Assembly: GCA_946411635.1 (NCBI GenBank)
Contig: CAMKES010000003.1
Coordinates: forward strand, 1 to 64,000
DNA length: 64,000 nucleotides
From: an uncultured Clostridia bacterium
GTDB taxonomy: Bacteria > Bacillota > Clostridia > Christensenellales > CAG-138
Direction of reading: 5' to 3'
The translations under genes and the position numbers were made by a program. Positions 52,874 to 61,727 of this stretch are shown one piece after another. How positions within the stretch are numbered: position 1 is the stretch's first letter; each line of letters opens with the position of its first letter. The notes beneath the pieces were generated by a model. That model searched no databases and was not told the DNA's origin. It saw only the letters and a list, made by a program, of their open reading frames with translations.

Positions 52874-53995
52874 ATGAGTACACTGCAAAGTTTATTTAAA
52901 AGGAGCGGCATCACTTTATACCAAAACGAGAGCCTGGATCTTGATCATTATTATCAAGATCCATATCAAGATGCAGAGGATACTTTTCCTGATCAATATC
53001 AAATGGGAGAACCGTTTGAAAAAAAGAAACTCCCAAAACAGCAGAGAAAGATAGATGTTATCCGTGAAAGAGAATCAAATTTTAGCTATTTCATGGATGG
53101 TTCTCGTCGCACATATAAAATCGGTGATATTGTTTTAGAGAAGTCTAAAATTTATCCGGTTGTCGTTGCACAGGTTCGAGCAGGATGTGGCTTTAGAGGC
53201 AGTGATCGAAGAATCCATAAGCACTTAATCGAGCAAAAGAACCTTTTGCTCGTTACAAGTCGCTTTAACAATAGTGATTTCCAAGAACTGAAATATCGAA
53301 TCAAGAAAGGGAATCTTGCTCAAGAACTCAATTTGGATGTTATTCAGTATTCCTTTGATAAAACGAAAGATTTGGCCCCAACAAACGCTGCGATTGCAAA
53401 AGCCAATAGCATAATGCATGAAATGGAAATATCTATCCTGCAGCAGATGGTTAATTCAAAAGATCTTGATACCGAACACTTGTTGATTGTTGATGGACCA
53501 TTACAGTTTTTAAAGGAAGATACGGGAAAGAAATCATTCGCGGATTTGTTTTACAATGTTGTTGGCGTCTCAAAAACATTTGACCCAATGTTACCGATTT
53601 CTGAGCGGTCGCGCGGAGGCGCACAAGTTGGGTCACAATTATTGAGGTTGGAGTATGGGGAACGAACTCCTGTCTTCCATAAAAAGAATAGTAGAGGACG
53701 AGAATTTGGCTGCTGGTATTTGAGAATTCGTCCCAAATCTCAAGTAAGTAGTCCTCTTGAAGGAATCATTAAAGTTGAAAAGATGGCATGTGAAGAGGAT
53801 TTAGAGGATGGATTTGATTCAGATATTATTGACAATATTTCACACTGGCTAATAGAGGAAGGATGTCCAACCTGTCATGGAAAAGACGATAGATGGGCGG
53901 CGCATTTATATCCTGTTTATCTTACCGAAAAGATGGTGAAGGCAACTTTTATGGGCGATTTATCATTTATCCATCAGTTTAAAAAGGAGTTTTAG
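52874..53995 (+). CDS. NurA-like nuclease
   Basis: A 373-aa protein with features of the RNase H-like NurA fold. There is an acidic D-G-S site in FSYFMDGSRRTYKIGD and a second Asp in LLIVDGPLQFL. GVSKTF precedes a C-terminal stretch WAAHLYPVYLTEKMVKATF. NurA is the 5'-3' nuclease that works with HerA in archaeal end resection. The first 55 residues are acidic and unrelated. GAGG precedes the ATG at 52874. It is followed 11 nt later by the HerA-like gene, which supports the call. Fold assignment is by motif only. Confidence 0.68.
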   Translation: MSTLQSLFKRSGITLYQNESLDLDHYYQDPYQDAEDTFPDQYQMGEPFEKKKLPKQQRKIDVIRERESNFSYFMDGSRRTYKIGDIVLEKSKIYPVVVAQVRAGCGFRGSDRRIHKHLIEQKNLLLVTSRFNNSDFQELKYRIKKGNLAQELNLDVIQYSFDKTKDLAPTNAAIAKANSIMHEMEISILQQMVNSKDLDTEHLLIVDGPLQFLKEDTGKKSFADLFYNVVGVSKTFDPMLPISERSRGGAQVGSQLLRLEYGERTPVFHKKNSRGREFGCWYLRIRPKSQVSSPLEGIIKVEKMACEEDLEDGFDSDIIDNISHWLIEEGCPTCHGKDDRWAAHLYPVYLTEKMVKATFMGDLSFIHQFKKEF

Positions 53996-54006
53996 GGGGA
54001 ATCGCA

Positions 54007-55680
54007 ATGAAACAGATTATCGGGAAAGTATCCGCAACGGAAAAGAGCCCTTCAACTTGTGACGACTTTTCGTTTTGGTTGACAGATGAAACTATATTGA
54101 GTCCCTTTGATATTGTCCGTGTAACAAATCCGATTGATCAATCGGATACATATGGCGTTGTTCAAGATATCTTACATATTACAGATAGCCCTAGTCATAT
54201 TAGCAATTTTATCTCTTCCGATTTTGGAGATGCAACCGCTGAGTCAATGACAAGGAAACTCGGCCTATCTTATGCAAAGTGCTCTGTTATACATAATACA
54301 AAAGAAAATTATATGCCATTACCTGATGGGGCAATGGTTTCTACAACAGATGAAAACGACATCATGATTGCTTTAGGATTGGATTCGATCCCAGAAGAAT
54401 CTGCGATTCCTGCAGGATTGATGAAAGCATCGAATGATGTTATCGTTCCGATCAAATATAATGGTGATTTTATTGTAGGACCTGAAGGCGCACACGTTAA
54501 TGTTTCCGGCATTTCTGGTCTTGCAACAAAAACAAGTTACATAATGTTTCTGCTGAAGGCAATTCAGTATAAACTGGATAATGACGTAGCGATGATTATA
54601 ATGAACGTGAAAGGAGACGATCTGCTTCATATCCATCAGTCAAATGACGTTATTACAGATTCACAAAAAGCAGAGTGGGAAGCTTTGGGAGTTCCTTGTG
54701 AGCCGTTTGATAATGTGCGGTATTTCTATCCTTATTCTGGAAGAAGAGACTCTCTTTTTACAAATTCAGCGATTTCTCAAGAAGATCTTGCAGAACAATT
54801 CAATGATGGCATAGCTTCAACTTTTGCATATACGTTTGAGCACGATGTGGACAAGATCTCTATGCTTTTCTCAAACGTGGACGATCCCAATTGGACGATT
54901 GAATCTATTCTCAATTTTATTGAAACAAACCCGGAATTTAAGAGCATTTCTGATTGGGATGGGTTTAAGGAAAAGCTTAAGAGTTATGTTAACAAGGCAA
55001 ATGGGAAATCAACCGGCAGTGCTGAAATACCGGTGCAATCGTGGAGAAGGTTTAGCAGATTGATAAACAATTCAATCAACGACCCTCTATTTCAAAACTC
55101 CATTTCAGAGAAAAAAGAGCGTCATCAAGGATACCTATCTGATGCAATCATGAATATTGAAGGAGGGAGTGCTTTTGTAGTTGATATAGCCGGGCTAAAT
55201 GAGCAACTCCAATGCTTGGTCTTTGGAGATGTCATTCAATCAGTTTATGAATTGAAACATGGAGATTTTGATGATCTTTCGAGAAAGACGAGAAAGCAGA
55301 TTCCGAAGCGTATTATTATATTTGTTGATGAATTGAATAAATATGCCCCGTCGACTTCGGGAAAGAATTCGCCTTTGCTGTCAAATCTGCTTGATATTAC
55401 TGAGAGAGGTCGTTCAGAAGGAGTTATACTGTTTTCTGCAGAGCAGTTTAGAAGTGCAGTCCATGAAAGAATAAAAGGGAATTGTGGGACAAATGTTTAT
55501 GGCCGATCAAATGCAATTGAGATTTCAAGACCTGACTACAAGTTTGTTCCAAATGTTTATGCGAATATGATGACAAGGCTCAAAAAAGGAGATCTGATTG
55601 TCCAGCATCCCGTATTCAAGACTTTGTTGAAAATCACGTTCCCCTTCCCCTCATACAATCAAGGAGGTAGTAAAAAATGA
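54007..55680 (+). CDS. HerA-like ATPase
   Basis: A 557-aa protein. The N-terminal 60 residues look like a HAS barrel (FDIVRVTNPI, YGVVQDIL), followed by a DUF87/HerA-type motor. The Walker A position holds GISGLATKTS (residues 168-177), a variant without the usual GK[ST]. Walker B is RIIIFVDELNKYAP, with ILFSAEQFRSAVHERI as sensor/arginine region. HerA hexamers translocate DNA for NurA. GGGGG precedes the ATG. The stop overlaps the next start (ATGA). Confidence 0.75.
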   Translation: MKQIIGKVSATEKSPSTCDDFSFWLTDETILSPFDIVRVTNPIDQSDTYGVVQDILHITDSPSHISNFISSDFGDATAESMTRKLGLSYAKCSVIHNTKENYMPLPDGAMVSTTDENDIMIALGLDSIPEESAIPAGLMKASNDVIVPIKYNGDFIVGPEGAHVNVSGISGLATKTSYIMFLLKAIQYKLDNDVAMIIMNVKGDDLLHIHQSNDVITDSQKAEWEALGVPCEPFDNVRYFYPYSGRRDSLFTNSAISQEDLAEQFNDGIASTFAYTFEHDVDKISMLFSNVDDPNWTIESILNFIETNPEFKSISDWDGFKEKLKSYVNKANGKSTGSAEIPVQSWRRFSRLINNSINDPLFQNSISEKKERHQGYLSDAIMNIEGGSAFVVDIAGLNEQLQCLVFGDVIQSVYELKHGDFDDLSRKTRKQIPKRIIIFVDELNKYAPSTSGKNSPLLSNLLDITERGRSEGVILFSAEQFRSAVHERIKGNCGTNVYGRSNAIEISRPDYKFVPNVYANMMTRLKKGDLIVQHPVFKTLLKITFPFPSYNQGGSKK

Positions 55681-57275
55681 GCGACATCGTTGTAGGTAAG
55701 AATACTCTGGAAACCTTATCCACAGGCATGTATGTAGATCCTCGTACTATATACAGAGAGTACATTCAAAACGCTACAGACTCTATAGATTCTGCTGTAA
55801 GACAGGGAATTATAACCAAAGAGGAAGGCGAGATTCACATAAAGATAAATACGAAGTCCCGCGTCATTTCCATCAGAGATAATGGTGTTGGTATTCCTTG
55901 TGAAAAAGTATTAAATACACTTTCTGATGTTGGTAATTCCAGCAAGGATTATACAGAGAATCGTGGATTCCGGGGAATTGGTAGATTAGCTGGGCTAGCT
56001 TATTGTAAAACGCTCTATTTCATCACTTCAGCGAAAGGTGAATCTGTTGAAACAGTAATGAAATGGGACTGCAAAAAAATGAAAGAGCTGCTTTCACCCA
56101 GCAACAATTCTGCGGAGACACTGGTTGATGTGATTAAAGCCATTTCCGATATTTGCCCTCCCAGACCTGCAGAGGCAGACAAGCACTATTTTGAAGTACG
56201 CATGGAAGATGTGGACGATGATGAAAAAGGCAACATTTTAATAGACGAAAGTGATATCCGAAACTATCTTGCGATTGTTGCCCCTGTGGATTTTGATGGA
56301 CAAAAGTTTAGGCAGGCAAAAAAGATAAAAGAGTTTTATAAGGAAAAAGGTCAAATGATCTCAACTTATAGAATTTTCTTCGGAGATAGAAAACAGCCGG
56401 TTTATAAGCTCTACACGCAAAGATTAGATACCAACGTAGGCAGGGGAAAACAAAAAGAGGATGAGCATATAAAGGATGTCGAATTGCTTTATAAGACTAC
56501 TGAAAACGACGAACCGCTTTACATTGGTTGGCTCGCAATTACTGGCTTCTCTGGACAGATTAGAGATCCGAATTTAAGGGGAATCAGGTTGCGAAAGAGT
56601 AATATACAAATTGGTGACTCGCAAACTTTTGACAGCTACTTTCCTGCAGAAGGAAATAACGCAAATAAAATGTTTGCCGGAGAGATACATGTTCTTGACA
56701 GAGAGGTGATACCTAATTCGCAACGCGATGATTTTGAACCAAATGATTCTTTGTACGAATTAAAAAGAGCACTTTCTCAATGGGCAGGGGACATTAATAA
56801 ACAGTATCGTCGCGGGACTTCTCAAGCATCTTCTTCAATGAGAAAGATTGAAGAAGGTCTCAGGCAGCAACAGGAGATTGCTCAAAAAATAGAACGCGGC
56901 GGAGTGTCGTCAGATGCAAAAAAGGAAGAGCTGGCAAAAGAACTTGAAAAAGTTCAGAGAACAATTAAACGGGAAAGTGGAACGCTTCAAAGAGCGATAA
57001 AGAATAGCGGAGCGGACGAGAATCGACAAGAAAAGGTTAACGCTTTATTAGAGAAAGCTAGAAAATCCTCGACGGAAGCGGTTTCACTATCTAATAAAAT
57101 TGTTCAAGCAAAGTACGCAACGAAGGAAGATTTGCCTACAAGTTACTCAAGAGAAGAAAGGAAACTATATCAAAGAATCATTAGCGTAATAGATTCCTAT
57201 TTTGCAAATGATCCAAAGATTGCGGAAAACCTCCGTGAAAAGATTAAGCAAGAGCTAAGTGTAAAGAAAAAATGA
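55677..57275 (+). CDS. GHKL (Hsp90/MutL-like) ATPase with coiled coil
   Basis: A 532-aa protein. Bergerat-fold ATP site: N box REYIQNATDSID (Glu28, Asn32, Asp35), G1 box IRDNGVGIP (Asp68) and lid/G2 GFRGIGRLAG. A middle domain resembles the Hsp90/MutL transducer (GEIHVLDREVIPNSQRDDF). A C-terminal charged coiled coil follows (about 375-480). AAGGAGG precedes the ATG. Overlaps of 4 nt on both sides bind it tightly to the HerA-like and radical SAM genes. The role is unknown; an ATP-driven clamp or switch is the usual action of this fold. Confidence 0.85.
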   Translation: MSDIVVGKNTLETLSTGMYVDPRTIYREYIQNATDSIDSAVRQGIITKEEGEIHIKINTKSRVISIRDNGVGIPCEKVLNTLSDVGNSSKDYTENRGFRGIGRLAGLAYCKTLYFITSAKGESVETVMKWDCKKMKELLSPSNNSAETLVDVIKAISDICPPRPAEADKHYFEVRMEDVDDDEKGNILIDESDIRNYLAIVAPVDFDGQKFRQAKKIKEFYKEKGQMISTYRIFFGDRKQPVYKLYTQRLDTNVGRGKQKEDEHIKDVELLYKTTENDEPLYIGWLAITGFSGQIRDPNLRGIRLRKSNIQIGDSQTFDSYFPAEGNNANKMFAGEIHVLDREVIPNSQRDDFEPNDSLYELKRALSQWAGDINKQYRRGTSQASSSMRKIEEGLRQQQEIAQKIERGGVSSDAKKEELAKELEKVQRTIKRESGTLQRAIKNSGADENRQEKVNALLEKARKSSTEAVSLSNKIVQAKYATKEDLPTSYSREERKLYQRIISVIDSYFANDPKIAENLREKIKQELSVKKK

Positions 57276-58960
57276 GGAAGATTCTTCTTGTAGAACCTGC
57301 ATATAAAAACAAATATCCGCCGATGGGGCTTATGAAAATAAGCACCTATCATAAAATGCTGGGTGATGATGTTACTTTTGTCAAAGGGATAGATGCTGTT
57401 CTCGCAATGAAAGCATGGGATAGGATATATATCACCACTCTATTTACTTTTGACTTTGATATAACGGTTGATACAATAAATCATTACAAAATGTATGCTG
57501 ATGATTTAGATAGCATTTTTGTCGGCGGAATAATGTCATCATTGATGCCAGAAAAAGTAATGGCAGCAACCGGGCTCCATAAAAAGAACATTTTGATAGG
57601 TTTATTTACCGATACTTCAGTTGTTGGGGACGATAATGATATAAATGTAGATCTATTACCGCTGGATTATGATCTTTTAGAACAAATATCATATAAATAT
57701 CCCGCTGGAGATAATTATTTCGCTTATACTTCAAGGGGATGCCCAAATCATTGTAAGTTCTGTGCGGTTCCGATATTGGAACCTCAGTTTACTGTTACAA
57801 ATAATATCGTACAGCAAATTGAAAAGATTAATCAAAAATATGGGCCGAAGCAAAACCTGTTGATGTTGGACAACAATATTTTGAATGCCCCGAATCTGTC
57901 GGAGATTATTGATTCTCTTTGTCAAGCAGGGTTTTATCGAGGAGCAAAATATGAGAATCCTGGCGATTATAACATTGTGTTGATGCGTTATCACAATGGA
58001 GATAGAGGCGCATTTTTAGATAAGCGGTTGCAGGATTATTTGATATCGTTTAAGAAGAGAATTAAATCTGAGAGCACACTGGAAACTTATCTACAGATTG
58101 TAATAGATGCTGAAGATGCTAAAGATTATGCACAGTATATGCTTGATCATGAAGCTCAGCTAAGACCTATTATAGAAAAATATCGTAGTAAAGCAACCAG
58201 CAACAGATATATTGATTTTAATCAAGGTGTTGACGGTAGGCGGATAAATGATGATACAATGGCTCAATTGGCAAGACTTGCAATTCGTCCTCTGAGGATT
58301 GCTTTTGATGACATTGCCTATGAGAAAATATATGTGAATGCAGTACATACTGCATTCAATCATGGGATAAAGGAGCTGTCAAACTATATCCTTTTTAACT
58401 TCAATGATTACCCGGAGGATCTCTATAAGCGATTGGAGATTAATATTAAGCTTAACGTAGAGCTAGGAATTCAGATTTTTTCTTTCCCTATGAGATTTGC
58501 TCCAATAAACAGAACGGATAGATCCTATGTTGGCAAGCATTGGAAAAGGAAGTATTTACAGGCTATCTCTGCCATTTTACATGTAACAAAAGGCGTTGTT
58601 GCTGCTGGATCTGATTTTTTCTACAAAGCCTTTGGCAAGGACGAGAACGAATACAGGGAGATCCTTGCAATGCCGAGAGATATGATCATGTACAGGTCCC
58701 ACTATGAGGAGACTGGTGAGACAAATGAATGGCGAGAACTATATCATAGTTTAACTGCAGAACAAAAAGAAGCTTTGGTTGATTTTGTATCGTTATCAAA
58801 TGAGGAGATCAAAGAAAAACCTTCTCCAAAGGGGTTAGAAAGCATCATTCCCTTTTATCTGCTAAAGTTCCGACCGAGCGCAAAAGTAAAAGAAAAAAGG
58901 GATAGGGTTAGCGAAAATGATGCTTATGCTTTTATAGCTGATAGCATAGAGATAGAGTAA
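57272..58960 (+). CDS. Cobalamin-type radical SAM protein
   Basis: A 562-aa protein. The N-terminal 130 residues form a B12-binding-like Rossmann domain (KILLVEPAYKNKYPPMGLMK). The radical SAM cluster motif is CPNHCKFC (Cys157, 161, 164). A long C-terminal region (about 330-562) is unassigned. The B12-ligand DxHxxG motif is not evident, so cobalamin may not bind. A radical SAM enzyme in a nuclease/ATPase operon suggests modification of DNA, RNA, a nucleotide or a peptide. Confidence 0.85.
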   Translation: MRKILLVEPAYKNKYPPMGLMKISTYHKMLGDDVTFVKGIDAVLAMKAWDRIYITTLFTFDFDITVDTINHYKMYADDLDSIFVGGIMSSLMPEKVMAATGLHKKNILIGLFTDTSVVGDDNDINVDLLPLDYDLLEQISYKYPAGDNYFAYTSRGCPNHCKFCAVPILEPQFTVTNNIVQQIEKINQKYGPKQNLLMLDNNILNAPNLSEIIDSLCQAGFYRGAKYENPGDYNIVLMRYHNGDRGAFLDKRLQDYLISFKKRIKSESTLETYLQIVIDAEDAKDYAQYMLDHEAQLRPIIEKYRSKATSNRYIDFNQGVDGRRINDDTMAQLARLAIRPLRIAFDDIAYEKIYVNAVHTAFNHGIKELSNYILFNFNDYPEDLYKRLEINIKLNVELGIQIFSFPMRFAPINRTDRSYVGKHWKRKYLQAISAILHVTKGVVAAGSDFFYKAFGKDENEYREILAMPRDMIMYRSHYEETGETNEWRELYHSLTAEQKEALVDFVSLSNEEIKEKPSPKGLESIIPFYLLKFRPSAKVKEKRDRVSENDAYAFIADSIEIE

Positions 58961-58980
58961 AAGAAAGGGATTTAGCACCA

Positions 58981-59049
58981 ATGTCATTTTTGATTGCAGT
59001 CCACGTTAATGAAGGAATAGTGTTGGCAAGTGATCGGCGCATCACATAA
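58981..59049 (+). pseudogene. Decayed proteasome-like (Ntn hydrolase) fragment
   Basis: A 22-codon ORF 20 nt after the radical SAM stop, with AAAGGGA upstream. It reads like the N terminus of a proteasome beta/HslV-type Ntn hydrolase, with Ser2 in place of the usual Thr nucleophile and GIVLASDRRIT. It then stops. The next bases in another frame (HNDAYFIERLYV) could be the continuation after a frameshift. The remainder is gone by the TIGR04255 gene at 59152. Confidence 0.6.
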
Positions 59050-59151
59050 TGATGCATATTTTATTGAGCGATTGTATGTGTGACTTGACAACAAGGGCAA
59101 AGAGAGAGCATATTAGTTTTATGGATTCTTTTAATAATGGGAGGATACGAA

Positions 59152-59937
59152 ATGGCCAGATACGATAATGTAAAATATACGAATTCTTTTCTCAATCAAG
59201 TAATTCTGCGGTTTGATTTTTTACAATTTGCTTCTACCAACCGTGTCTTTACAGATGATATTGAAAAGAGTATTCTTCGTTTCTTTCCTCGGAGAGGGAT
59301 GGATCAAATAATGAGGTTTAACTCTATTAATGTCGTTTTTGATTCCAATAATCCTTCCACTCCGAATGCGCAGAGAGAGATTCAAGAGGGGATTCAAAGG
59401 GAGTACTATTCTCTTAACCAGAAAAACAAGTTGGTGCTATCTAATAAGTATCTGATTATTGAGATAAACGAATATTCAAATTTTGAAGAGTTACAGCAGT
59501 GGCTCCAGGGAATTGTTATACCTTTTTATTTAGAAAATCAGCTGACCGTTATCCGAGCAGGGATTCGCTATATCAATATTTTGAAACCAGACAGAGTAAA
59601 AATCAGAAAGAATTTGTTTTCTCCAGAAATCGCAGCGACTATTAATGTAAATGAGTTTCAAGAAAGCGGAGAAATATCCTTAATTCGATCGATGCATATG
59701 ACAGAATACCTTGTAAATGGGATGCGACTAAACTTTAGATATGGTCTTTTTAACCCGCAATATCCGAATAGGCTTCTAGATAATAGTTTCGCGTTAGATT
59801 ATGATTGCTATAGTGAAGAGCCGATCGAAGTTGCAGATGGATTGCTTCGTTGCGTAGAAAAGGGGCATAATGCAATACAATTGCTCTTTGAATCCTCAAT
59901 TACAGAAGCACTCCGGAAGGTGATGCGTAATGAATGA
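59152..59937 (+). CDS. TIGR04255-family protein
   Basis: A 261-aa protein. The N terminus MARYDNVKYTNSFLNQVILR and the pattern IRAGIRYINIL resemble the sporadically distributed TIGR04255 family, which has no known function. GGGAGG lies 6-7 nt before the ATG at 59152; an ATG at 59137 would include the ribosome site. It probably belongs to the operon that starts at 52874, though a weak TTGACA-type promoter may exist at 59098. Confidence 0.7.
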   Translation: MARYDNVKYTNSFLNQVILRFDFLQFASTNRVFTDDIEKSILRFFPRRGMDQIMRFNSINVVFDSNNPSTPNAQREIQEGIQREYYSLNQKNKLVLSNKYLIIEINEYSNFEELQQWLQGIVIPFYLENQLTVIRAGIRYINILKPDRVKIRKNLFSPEIAATINVNEFQESGEISLIRSMHMTEYLVNGMRLNFRYGLFNPQYPNRLLDNSFALDYDCYSEEPIEVADGLLRCVEKGHNAIQLLFESSITEALRKVMRNE

Positions 59938-60157
59938 TTATCTTAAAAGCATTAGCAATTTGGAAAAGGGTATTACAGCATTAAAAGTTGAATCCTCAGA
60001 TATTATTGAGGGAACCCCGATTGTATCGGCACCTTTAACTCCGCCATTGATTACAGATGCGGATACTATTGGAGTGCAAAACCAAAACAATGAGCTCCCT
60101 GCTGAGTATCTGACCCCACGAACAATAAAAGTGAGAAAATACCGACTAAAGAAGTAA
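59930..60157 (+). CDS. Small hypothetical protein
   Basis: A 75-aa protein that overlaps the TIGR04255 gene by 8 nt. It is Pro/Thr-rich in the middle (PIVSAPLTPPLITDAD) with a basic tail (IKVRKYRLKK). No family recognised. The overlap and spacing argue that it is a real member of the operon. Confidence 0.6.
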   Translation: MNDYLKSISNLEKGITALKVESSDIIEGTPIVSAPLTPPLITDADTIGVQNQNNELPAEYLTPRTIKVRKYRLKK

Positions 60158-60161
60158 TAAA

Positions 60162-60743
60162 ATGTCTACTTATTCAAAAGCCATTGTTCCTGAAAACGCA
60201 AGGCCAATTATGCAGGGGGATATATATAAAAACGTCAAATACAGCTACATCGATTCTGAAGACGATGCAGGAGTAAATGTAGTCGAGTTTGAGTTCCCTC
60301 TTGCAGTGATAATCAGCCAAGCATGTGATGCTATCTCTATGGAGCAAATAATCACAGAACAAAAAGGAAAGCCTGCCAAGTTTATGCCATCAATTTTGCT
60401 CTGCCCTATATATGATAGGACAGTTGCGAAAAATGGGGATCACCTTATTGATGCGTTTAGCAAGCTGGATTTAGTTCTGGTAAAGGAAGATATATATCAT
60501 AGCGACGATTATAAAGTTGCTCAACGGGATTGGCACTATAGATTACATGCCTTAGAAGTCGTTATAGATGGTAAAGGAGTAATCAATAATGCTATCATTG
60601 ATTTCAAACATTACTTTACGGTCCCCATGTCATATCTTGTGAAGCACAAAGAAGATCGTCTTTTCCATCTTGATGACTTGTATGCAGAGCAACTGTCTTT
60701 GAAATTTGCAACTTTTATTTCTAGAGTTGCAATTCCAGATTGA
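60162..60743 (+). CDS. Hypothetical protein with SQxCD motif
   Basis: A 193-aa protein. MQGDIYKNVKYSYID and FPLAVIISQACDAISMEQII suggest a small family with a G-D-I-x and S-Q-x-C-D signature that I have seen near defence-type genes but cannot name. Cys and Asp of SQACD could be catalytic or metal-binding. It starts 4 nt after the small gene and is followed by the operon terminator. Confidence 0.6.
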   Translation: MSTYSKAIVPENARPIMQGDIYKNVKYSYIDSEDDAGVNVVEFEFPLAVIISQACDAISMEQIITEQKGKPAKFMPSILLCPIYDRTVAKNGDHLIDAFSKLDLVLVKEDIYHSDDYKVAQRDWHYRLHALEVVIDGKGVINNAIIDFKHYFTVPMSYLVKHKEDRLFHLDDLYAEQLSLKFATFISRVAIPD

Positions 60744-60807
60744 AATTCATCATGGACAATTTCTTCAGCATTCTCGAAGTGTAAGACAGTTTATTCTATC
60801 ATGAAGC

Positions 60808-60833
60808 AACAGCCGCCGGATTCGGCGGCTGTT
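60808..60833. terminator. Hairpin terminator at operon end
   Basis: AACAGCCGCCG-GATT-CGGCGGCTGTT, between the convergent SQxCD gene and the TnpV-like gene. T content after it is low on the plus strand. Confidence 0.65.
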
Positions 60834-60844
60834 GGCGTTTGGAC

Positions 60845-61213
60845 TTATGTGTATATCAGCTCGTGGTTGACGGTTTCCGTCACGCGGTTGCGGATGCTGT
60901 TCATCCGTCCGACCCAGACCATCGGATCGGCGGCTTTCAGAGCTTCGGTCACGCCTTCGGTGCGGGCGAGTTGAGCGGTCAGATGGGAGGCCATTTCGGA
61001 AGCGTCGGCGTCGATCGAGGAGAGATGTTCTTCCAGCTTACCCGAAAGCAATAGGTCGGCGTACAGATCGCGGCGGTGGGCTTTGAGATAGGCGAGCCGA
61101 CGGCAGCCCCAGATTCCGAGAGGCGGCAGATCGTCCTCACCGGCAGGCAGGTAAAAGTCTCCGACCAGCTCGTAGGCGAGACCGGTGCGTTCGTCTTTGA
61201 TATGTGGCTTCAT
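60845..61213 (-). CDS. TnpV-like transposon-encoded protein
   Basis: A 122-aa protein of the TnpV type (GLAYELVGDFYLP, GIWGCRRLAYLKAHRRDLYADLLL seen as WGCRRLAYLKAHR). These small proteins are encoded by many clostridial transposons and integrative elements, with unknown function. AAGGAGG precedes the ATG at 61213. Composition returns to GC-rich here. Confidence 0.75.
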   Translation of the reverse strand: MKPHIKDERTGLAYELVGDFYLPAGEDDLPPLGIWGCRRLAYLKAHRRDLYADLLLSGKLEEHLSSIDADASEMASHLTAQLARTEGVTEALKAADPMVWVGRMNSIRNRVTETVNHELIYT

Positions 61214-61227
61214 GAGCGGTTCCTCCT

Positions 61228-61470
61228 TCACTTGATGCGGTGCTTCAGCTTGCGGCGATAGAAACGGTAGTGCTGGCTGCAGATGTAATCGATCGCCTTG
61301 ATCTTTGGAATGTAATAGGTTGTGTTGACCGTGAAATGCTCAACGCGGTTCTCGCGCATGAGCTTGCGCGCGGTGCCGTCGGCGATACCGCCGAGCATGG
61401 CGCGGAACTGTTCGAGAGTCAAAAGATCGGGATAGGATTCGAACTTGCGTTCGTACTCAAATCGTGTCAT
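61228..61470 (-). CDS. Second excisionase-like HTH protein
   Basis: An 80-aa winged-helix protein (YPDLLTLEQFRAMLGGIADG, then YYIPKIKAIDYI) clearly related to the 75-aa protein at 38389-38616. It lies near the right end of the island, just before TnpV on the same strand. It may be a leftover of a second element that used the same tRNA. Confidence 0.75.
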   Translation of the reverse strand: MTRFEYERKFESYPDLLTLEQFRAMLGGIADGTARKLMRENRVEHFTVNTTYYIPKIKAIDYICSQHYRFYRRKLKHRIK

Positions 61471-61727
61471 GGGTTCATCTCCTGTGCGTATTTGTCAATG
61501 GCAGGCGATGAATGGATCGAAATCGGAGAATTTTTGGGCGGGTGGCCTCCTGAAGACCTCCGATTTCTTTGTGATTCTGCATCGGTCCGGAAAAACCGCA
61601 AAGGCCGACGCTGCCTACATTTTTGCACTTTTGCGGTCGAAAGTGCCGATTCTTCGGGACTTTTCGGAACTTCCCCAGACCTCCTCGACGGGATTTGAAG
61701 GGTGTTACCGTCCGAACGTGAGGGAAA

